In this document: positions 34,296 through 39,178 of the stretch, one piece after another
How positions within the stretch are numbered: position 1 is the first letter of the stretch
Layout of the letters: every line of letters begins with the position of its first letter
Origin: a virus
Direction: 5' to 3' (one strand)
IMG/VR virus record: IMGVR_UViG_3300002161_000006
Location: 1 to 39,178 of that record
DNA length: 39,178 nt
Made by a program: the position numbers and the translations under genes
The notes under the pieces: model-generated
The model's input: the letters and a program-made list of their open reading frames with translations, nothing else
What the model was told of the DNA's origin: nothing
Databases searched by the model: none

Positions 34296-36257
34296 TCACA
34301 AAGACTCAAGGATGTAATCCTCAAAGTTCTTTGCAGGAGTTTCTAGCCACTTCTTTCGGTCATTTGCACGTTCGGGATTAAATGCTAAGTCAACTGCCTG
34401 CTTGTCTTCCTCTCCCTCACATGTAATTTGGAAGAGGTATTGATCTAGATGTTCCATATATGGAATAAAGTCAGGAGTCTTCGTGGTACCCAAACCCTTG
34501 AAGAATCTATGTGACCAACCCTTCGTAGAAGCGCCTGGCCCATTTGCCCATTCCTTGAACTCGCGCTCTGTGAAGAATTCCAAAACGGTCTTGTCCTTCA
34601 GATATACCTTCACTGTAGGAGTACGGAGGATGTGGACGAAGCCCAGGCGGAAGAGCTCCGGCCAGAAGGTGTCGAACACGTTCATCAGCAGACCGGCGAT
34701 GTGGGCACCGTCGACGTCAGCGTCGGTTGCGAAGGCGACCTTACCGAAGTTGAGCTCGGTGAGGGACTTGACTGGCTCGCCGATCTTCAGGCCGATGAGC
34801 GTCAGGATCTTCTGGATCTCGTTCGGCTCCGTCTTCTTGCCTTCCTTCTCGCGCTCCTTCTTCTTGTCGAGGCCGAGGACCCGACCGATGTCCTTCTCAC
34901 GGACGTTGAGCGGCTTGCCCTTGAGCGGGAAGGTACCAATGTACGGGTTCTTGCCGCGAGCCGCGAAGAGGGACTTGGCAGCGGAGTCACCCTCGGCAAG
35001 GAAGAGAATGCACTTGTGCCGCTGGATGCGCTCTTGAGCATCTGCAAACTTATCAATGCGCCTGAAATTTACCTTGTCAGTTTCTTTATTGACCTTACGA
35101 AGATCGGCAAGGATTGCGGCTTGCTCCTTTGCTTGAACCCAATCAAGAATAGACTTGATGATTTCGGTCTTTACAAGTTTGTTGATGAACTTGTCTGGAA
35201 CTGTCCAAGATGTTTTCCATTCAGAAGAAGGAGAAATCATATTCTCCTTGGTCTGAGATGAGAAGCGCGGACGATTAATGCTCGCGCTAATATAGATCCG
35301 CATATGCCCACGAATATCACCGGGGGATACCTTAACCTTATGCCGCTTTTCGATGTGGGCGCGCAGCGAATCCACAATCTGATTAATTGCGTAGGTAACG
35401 TGGGTGCCACCTTGAAAAGTCTCAACTGAATTTACGAAACTGATCTGCTCAAAACCATCAGACTTCGTAATACCGACTTTCCAGTCGGGCGTTTCGTCAT
35501 ACACGTATTCGGGATCATACAGCGCGATGTAGTCATCAAAACCACGCGTCATGATCCTATCGCCATTGATATAGAACTTAACGCTTGGGTTTGTAGCCGC
35601 AGCATCAACAACCTTCTTGACAATTCGAAGGCGATGATCTTCATCAAGCCCCTTTAACTTGAAGAACTCGTAGTCAGGAGTAAAGGTGATCTTTGTGAAA
35701 TGCTTGTCGTGATCTCTTACCTTCGGTTCAGAGCGCTTGCGCATTCCTTCAGTAAATTCCTGCTTGAACAACTTCTTGCCATCGGCGCTCTCAATCTTGA
35801 AACTGGTTGAAAGCACGTTGGTCAGTGTAGAGCCTACACCGTTAGTGCCAATCAACTGCTGATCTTCTTCATCATTGAAGTTTGAACCAGCACGGAGATT
35901 TGAAAACACGGTTTCGGCAACGTACCTGCCAGTTTGCGGGTGAATTTCTACTGGAATACCACGACCATTATCCAGAACTGAAATTGAACCATCATCAGAG
36001 AGTTCAACCCTGATGCTGTCCATTACATCAGAAGCCCGGCGGCTTTCATCAATGGCATTGTCAAGGATTTCAGAGAAGATCTTAATGAATGCTGGGATAG
36101 TTGTAATTTCCCGCTGCATCATCTTCTTTGAAGCGGTATCATAGACCCACTCAGTGGATGTCTGGAGGGAGGTTGAACCCGCGTACATACCAGTTCTTTT
36201 CCTGATGTGCTCAATTTCATCCAACACCTGGTACGTTTGTGCAATTTGCTTTGACAT
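34296..36257 (-). CDS. 39: Phage DNA topoisomerase II large subunit, unsplit (gp39+gp60 type, 653 aa)
   Basis: ATPase subunit (GyrB/ParE counterpart). GHKL motifs: E63 and N67 in EILDNAID, DNGRGIP at 96-102, and GTNGVGSTLTNVLS at 137-150. The TOPRIM domain has E422 in LAEGDSAAKS and D512/D514/D516 in DADVDGAH. In T4 this protein is split into gp39 (516 aa) and gp60; here it is one chain. The minus-strand bases 34621-35040, coding about residues 406-546 (TOPRIM), are far richer in GC than the rest of the gene. ATG at 36255-36257 has only a weak GAAGTGA leader. A promoter and a terminator lie upstream. Confidence 0.96.
   Translation of the reverse strand: MSKQIAQTYQVLDEIEHIRKRTGMYAGSTSLQTSTEWVYDTASKKMMQREITTIPAFIKIFSEILDNAIDESRRASDVMDSIRVELSDDGSISVLDNGRGIPVEIHPQTGRYVAETVFSNLRAGSNFNDEEDQQLIGTNGVGSTLTNVLSTSFKIESADGKKLFKQEFTEGMRKRSEPKVRDHDKHFTKITFTPDYEFFKLKGLDEDHRLRIVKKVVDAAATNPSVKFYINGDRIMTRGFDDYIALYDPEYVYDETPDWKVGITKSDGFEQISFVNSVETFQGGTHVTYAINQIVDSLRAHIEKRHKVKVSPGDIRGHMRIYISASINRPRFSSQTKENMISPSSEWKTSWTVPDKFINKLVKTEIIKSILDWVQAKEQAAILADLRKVNKETDKVNFRRIDKFADAQERIQRHKCILFLAEGDSAAKSLFAARGKNPYIGTFPLKGKPLNVREKDIGRVLGLDKKKEREKEGKKTEPNEIQKILTLIGLKIGEPVKSLTELNFGKVAFATDADVDGAHIAGLLMNVFDTFWPELFRLGFVHILRTPTVKVYLKDKTVLEFFTEREFKEWANGPGASTKGWSHRFFKGLGTTKTPDFIPYMEHLDQYLFQITCEGEEDKQAVDLAFNPERANDRKKWLETPAKNFEDYILESL
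34621..35040. other. GC-rich mosaic patch inside the topoisomerase gene
   Basis: By hand count 256 of 420 bases (61%) are G or C, against about 42% in 35041-35160 and about 48% in 34501-34620. In the patch nearly all codons end in C or G (CTC, GTC, ATC, GAC, AAG, GGC). The frame is unbroken and the protein stays canonical, so this is a replacement, not an insertion. It matches the TOPRIM domain. Confidence 0.85.
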
Positions 36258-36286
36258 AGTTGTTTCACTTCACTGAAGATAAAGTG

Positions 36287-36315
36287 ATTATATACTGTTT
36301 TTGACCAAAAAGAAA
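36287..36315 (-). promoter_or_regulatory. Possible promoter before the topoisomerase gene
   Basis: A TATAAT -10 box on the minus strand (36287-36292), about 30 bases before the ATG at 36257. The -35 position (36310-36315) reads TTTCTT, a weak match. It is not like the two conserved early promoters; a middle or activator-dependent promoter is possible. Confidence 0.45.
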
Positions 36316-36324
36316 TAAAATATT

Positions 36325-36353
36325 TTTCACCTGGTGGTTTTTACCAGGTGAAA
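36325..36353 (-). terminator. Hairpin terminator behind the guanylate-kinase-like gene
   Basis: TTTCACCTGGT (36325-36335), GGTTTTT loop, ACCAGGTGAAA (36343-36353): an 11-bp perfect stem. On the minus strand it is followed by AATATTTTATTTC, U-rich but not a pure run. It separates 36375-37082 from the topoisomerase unit. Confidence 0.7.
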
Positions 36354-36374
36354 TGTAGCAGTTTCTAGCAATAA

Positions 36375-37082
36375 TCAACCCATTCCGGCTGCTACTCTGG
36401 TGTTTCTAAGAGCAATACCTTCTTCAACCATCTTAACTGCCTTGGGAAGATCATCCCCGGGAACTACAAGATCCCAATTGAAAAGATTAATCCACCGGCG
36501 CTCATTACTAGTACAGCTTACTACCCTGCGCTGATGCTCAGTTGCTAGTTGGGAAAGAGTTCTCTTTGCAATTTCTGCACCTGTTTGAAAGAACTCATTG
36601 GTGTATTTTCCCGGTGATGGCTGCAACATATCAACAACATCCCAGGAATTTGCAATGGTTCGATGGAGCAGGCGCTGAAGGCGCTGTTCTTCCACACAAT
36701 GAACGTAGATCTTGAAAATATCCCAACCATTCTGGAAACACTTCTTCATATAGATTTCCAAGCCATTGGGCTCAAGTACAACAACCGGAGGTGTATCTGC
36801 TTCCATCTTCTTTTTCATTTCTACGTGTGTTACACCATAACGCGTCTTATTGAATTCTACAAGTTCAAAAAACAGACCATCGGCTTCTGCTTCCTTCGAC
36901 TGTTGGTTGCTAATAAAGTTGTAATCAATACCTTCTTTTTCATCTCGCCTTGGGTGACGTGTGGTTGTACTGACGATCCTGCCAAATCCCTGCTTTGAAA
37001 CAAGTTCATTCAGCAAGTAACTTTTACCGCTGCAGGTAGGGGCAGTAATGGCTATAAGAGTTGGTTTATTGAACTTTAACAT
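36375..37082 (-). CDS. gmk: Guanylate kinase-like protein (235 aa)
   Basis: P-loop APTCSGKS at 14-21 and the guanylate kinase signature VSTTTRHPRRDEKEGIDYNF (37-56), with the GMP-binding block FFELVEFNKTRYGVTHVEM. The middle strand VVVLEPNGLEIYMKK corresponds to the usual D-d--G at this place. The C-terminal part is longer and less typical than in bacterial Gmk (about 205 aa). It may phosphorylate GMP or dGMP for phage DNA synthesis, with thyA in the same region. ATG at 37080-37082, AAGGG upstream. Confidence 0.85.
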   Translation of the reverse strand: MLKFNKPTLIAITAPTCSGKSYLLNELVSKQGFGRIVSTTTRHPRRDEKEGIDYNFISNQQSKEAEADGLFFELVEFNKTRYGVTHVEMKKKMEADTPPVVVLEPNGLEIYMKKCFQNGWDIFKIYVHCVEEQRLQRLLHRTIANSWDVVDMLQPSPGKYTNEFFQTGAEIAKRTLSQLATEHQRRVVSCTSNERRWINLFNWDLVVPGDDLPKAVKMVEEGIALRNTRVAAGMG

Positions 37083-37100
37083 ATTAATTATCCCTTCGGC

Positions 37101-38297
37101 TTATTGATTATGCTCTGCTAAAAATTTCCCAGCGGTGCGTAGTGATTGAATAATGACTGCCCACATATCAAGATATTGAAATGTACCGCATCGCCCAATG
37201 AATGTCACTCCCCTTTTATTTTCTGCCATATCGACATATCGATTGTAGAGGGCACGATGGGGACAGTCCTTTTCTGTTGTCTTTACGGGGTAGTACCGCT
37301 CCAAAGAGTTGTCACGGTAATCACAGGGCTCCTCTACAGTTAGAGTTGTCCAGTGGGGGTTATCTCCGTGCGACGGCAAGTTTTTCCATTCTGTAACTCG
37401 CGTATGAGGACCAGAATGGGTAAAATTTAAAACTGATGTGCTTAGCACCCGTGGTAGTGGTACAGAGTACGTGTTCATCTTAACCGATCGCCAAGGTAGT
37501 TCTCCTAAAGAACAATCGAAATACATATCAATTGGTTCAGAAGTAAAAATGTGCTTAAATTCCTCTTTTTTCTGCACTTCGTCTCTTGAGCAGTTTAACT
37601 GTACGCTAATGTTTTCGTGATCTAAAATACGACGGAACATTTCAGTGTAACCATCTTTTGGCAGAAACTGGTACTTATCTTTTGGAAAATAGAGATAACT
37701 ACGTGTTTCAACGTTTGTTGGAATCCTTGCCGCAACTGAGGCAGGCAGTTCTTCAAGTTCTAGCCCCCACATCTTCTTCGTGTAAGGCGCAAAAAAGAGA
37801 TCACATAGTTCTTTTCCAACTGAGTTTTCAACGTGCTGACGGCTGTTGGTTACGGTTGGGTGGTGCTCAACCAACGTCTCAAGGAAGGCTGCATGCGAGC
37901 CCTTCTTGTAGTCGATCATAGCACCTTCTGCATCGTAGTCGATCTGGTCGTTGCGATCTGCCCAGACATCGAACTGATCAACGAAGACTTCCTCGATGGT
38001 ATCGTGGTTGATGGGTAGAGGAACACACGTACCATTTGGCAGAAGAGCCTCAACCTCGTGCTTGTACTCAACCCAATCAGTAAAGCGTGATGCCCATTTC
38101 TGCACATCGTCGTTGGACGTGTGCCATAGATGGGGGCCATACTTATGAACGCGGATGCCGTGCTCATTCACGTAGTCATATGCATTTCCAGCGATATGGT
38201 CACGCTTGTCAATAACAAGCACCTTTTCACCAGCCTCAGCCAGTTCTCGTGCAACAGTAGCACCCGCAAATCCAGCGCCGACAATTAAAATTCTCAT
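37101..38297 (-). CDS. glf: UDP-galactopyranose mutase (398 aa)
   Basis: Converts UDP-galactopyranose to UDP-galactofuranose with reduced FAD. The FAD-binding GAGFAGATVARELAEAG is at 7-23. DKRDHIAGNAYD (30-41), KYGPHLWHTS (52-61), FFAPYTKKMWGLELEELPAS (168-187) and the C-terminal FIGRCGTFQYLDM with the second nucleotide contact are standard. Full length, with no disruption. Phages rarely need galactofuranose; it may be used for changing host surface sugars after infection or for sugar on virion or DNA. ATG at 38295-38297 with AAGGA upstream. Confidence 0.93.
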   Translation of the reverse strand: MRILIVGAGFAGATVARELAEAGEKVLVIDKRDHIAGNAYDYVNEHGIRVHKYGPHLWHTSNDDVQKWASRFTDWVEYKHEVEALLPNGTCVPLPINHDTIEEVFVDQFDVWADRNDQIDYDAEGAMIDYKKGSHAAFLETLVEHHPTVTNSRQHVENSVGKELCDLFFAPYTKKMWGLELEELPASVAARIPTNVETRSYLYFPKDKYQFLPKDGYTEMFRRILDHENISVQLNCSRDEVQKKEEFKHIFTSEPIDMYFDCSLGELPWRSVKMNTYSVPLPRVLSTSVLNFTHSGPHTRVTEWKNLPSHGDNPHWTTLTVEEPCDYRDNSLERYYPVKTTEKDCPHRALYNRYVDMAENKRGVTFIGRCGTFQYLDMWAVIIQSLRTAGKFLAEHNQ

Positions 38298-38321
38298 TTG
38301 AATTATCCTTAGTTACAAGAT

Positions 38322-38558
38322 TTAAATATCCTCTACAGCATACTCAATTTCTTCGGATGAAACTGGAGACTTTAGAATTACGCTTAGAACGGTGTGAATT
38401 GACTTTGCTACCGCCAGCTCGCCTTGGTCCTCGCGAAACTGCCGCAGAACATCTAGGTTGTACGTAATAAGCGGAACATCAGGCTTATCGTGCAGGAAGA
38501 AGGAAAGAACTTCCTGTCCGTCTTGATTAGAAACCTGCTTAAAAAATCGATAGTTCAT
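38322..38558 (-). CDS. Hypothetical protein (78 aa)
   Basis: MNYRFFKQVSNQDGQEVLSF, FLHDKPDVPLITYNLDVLRQ and a C-terminal helix ending EEIEYAVEDI. Acidic; no known motif. ATG at 38556-38558 overlaps the TGA of 38555-39178 (ATGA), with GGAG inside that gene's LEAQK end. Function unknown. Confidence 0.7.
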   Translation of the reverse strand: MNYRFFKQVSNQDGQEVLSFFLHDKPDVPLITYNLDVLRQFREDQGELAVAKSIHTVLSVILKSPVSSEEIEYAVEDI

Positions 38559-39178
38559 TTTTGAGCCTCCAGTACTGCTTTGATTTCTTGCTGCTGAACG
38601 TTCTTGTCCAGCGGGTGAATTGAATAGATTGCCTGCTTTTGTGCATCAGCAATGTGTGAGAGTTCGCTGTCACTAGCGTGAATAAGGTCAGTCGCCTTTA
38701 GATCAATCAGAGGGAAGTCTTTGCCATAATAAACTTCAAGTTCTTTCTTCTCTCCGATAAGAATACAGTTTGCATCTGCAGTTTGCTGGGGACGTGAACG
38801 CCACCACCCGCTGCCAGCGTGTTCATAGCCGGGCATCAGACACGCCCAGTCACGGTAAAACACCTCGCACATCTGGTCTTCGGTAAGCCGCTTCTGTGTT
38901 TCTGCCTTTGAGCCATACAGATCAACTGGCCAGGAACCAATTGTACCTTCCTCATCATTCTTAGGATTGCCAGTATATCCCTGCTTCTTTAGCCACTTCT
39001 GCGTCTTTGATTGGACCAAACTTGCAAAGTTGAATCGACGCTCCTTCTTTGGTGCAGGCCCAGCAGTATATGATAGAAGTGATGGCGTAAAGGTTGAGTC
39101 TTCTACTCCTTCGTGAAGGAAATCACCTGGCTTGCGGTTGCGGTGATACGGGTTAGGGTTGAAGGTGTAGATGCGGTC
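38555..39178 (-). CDS. Hypothetical protein, 5' end outside the window (at least 207 aa)
   Basis: The frame is open to the last base of the window, so the true start lies beyond it. Visible blocks: DRIYTFNPNPYHRNRKPGDF (window edge), KKERRFNFASLVQSKTQKWL, GTIGSWPVDLYGSKAETQKR, YRDWACLMPGYEHAGSGWWR and LEVYYGKDFPLIDLKATDLI. The internal TTG at 39017-39019 is not needed as a start. No known motif; the tryptophan-rich SGWWRSRPQQTADANCILIG part could be an enzyme core. Function unknown. Confidence 0.75.
   Translation of the reverse strand, partial: DRIYTFNPNPYHRNRKPGDFLHEGVEDSTFTPSLLSYTAGPAPKKERRFNFASLVQSKTQKWLKKQGYTGNPKNDEEGTIGSWPVDLYGSKAETQKRLTEDQMCEVFYRDWACLMPGYEHAGSGWWRSRPQQTADANCILIGEKKELEVYYGKDFPLIDLKATDLIHASDSELSHIADAQKQAIYSIHPLDKNVQQQEIKAVLEAQK

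Noticed and set aside
34632-35261. Plus-strand frame of 209 codons opposite the topoisomerase gene
   Set aside because: It is open only because the GC-rich patch has C/G at third positions on the coding strand; the minus-strand topoisomerase is beyond doubt here.

Overview
The window reads as part of a large double-stranded DNA tailed-phage genome of the T4 superfamily (myovirus-like). The evidence is an ensemble of genes: both subunits of a T4-type phage topoisomerase II, a T4 Rnl1-type RNA ligase, PhoH, a ClpP-like protease, thymidylate synthase, a J-domain protein, a guanylate-kinase-like protein, very long modular tail-fibre proteins, and at least eleven T4-style late promoters of the form NNTAAATA. 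The host is not shown directly. A few GC-rich small genes look like families common in phages and prophages of Burkholderiales, so a betaproteobacterial host is a reasonable guess only. Almost every gene is on the minus strand; only 14806-15030 and the HNH endonuclease 16295-17155 run on the plus strand.

Layout. (1) 1-10.5 kb is an early/accessory region of about forty tiny, tightly packed genes. At least ten belong to one paralogous family (N-terminal MNERI, central FAELIV-EC, C-terminal FGV). Others include four very small membrane proteins, zinc-finger proteins, a DUF6915-like protein and a CX5R tyrosine phosphatase. Two sites carry the same roughly 53-bp sigma70-like promoter behind a hairpin. 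(2) 10.5-28.7 kb is mainly the late structural region: a PKD/Ig-repeat fibre, PhoH, ClpP, a ClpP/RNA-ligase chimera, the HNH gene, RNA ligase, an Ig-like virion protein, a DUF4376 fibre protein and a 1478-residue fibre with a large internal duplication. Late promoters sit in front of many of these and none was seen in the first 10 kb. (3) 28.7-39.2 kb holds an ADP-ribosyltransferase-like protein, then thymidylate synthase, DnaJ, topoisomerase medium and large subunits, guanylate kinase-like protein, UDP-galactopyranose mutase and a gene cut by the window end.

The most notable observations are these. First, a 134-residue gene whose first 28 residues match the N-terminus of the neighbouring ClpP and whose remainder matches the C-terminal domain of the neighbouring RNA ligase, in the gene order expected from tandem duplication plus deletion. 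Second, nine stop/start junctions in the small-gene region where the last codons of one gene encode a Shine-Dalgarno at a fixed 7-nt distance from the overlapping ATGA of the next; this may explain why unrelated proteins share an FG-x-E-E end. Third, a sharply bounded GC-rich patch covering just the TOPRIM domain of the topoisomerase gene. Fourth, an internal fibre duplication with a constant 700-residue offset. No tRNA, CRISPR array or insertion sequence was recognised. No gene-free stretch exceeds 300 bases; the longest, about 180 bases at 14173-14351, holds one hairpin and nothing else I can assign.
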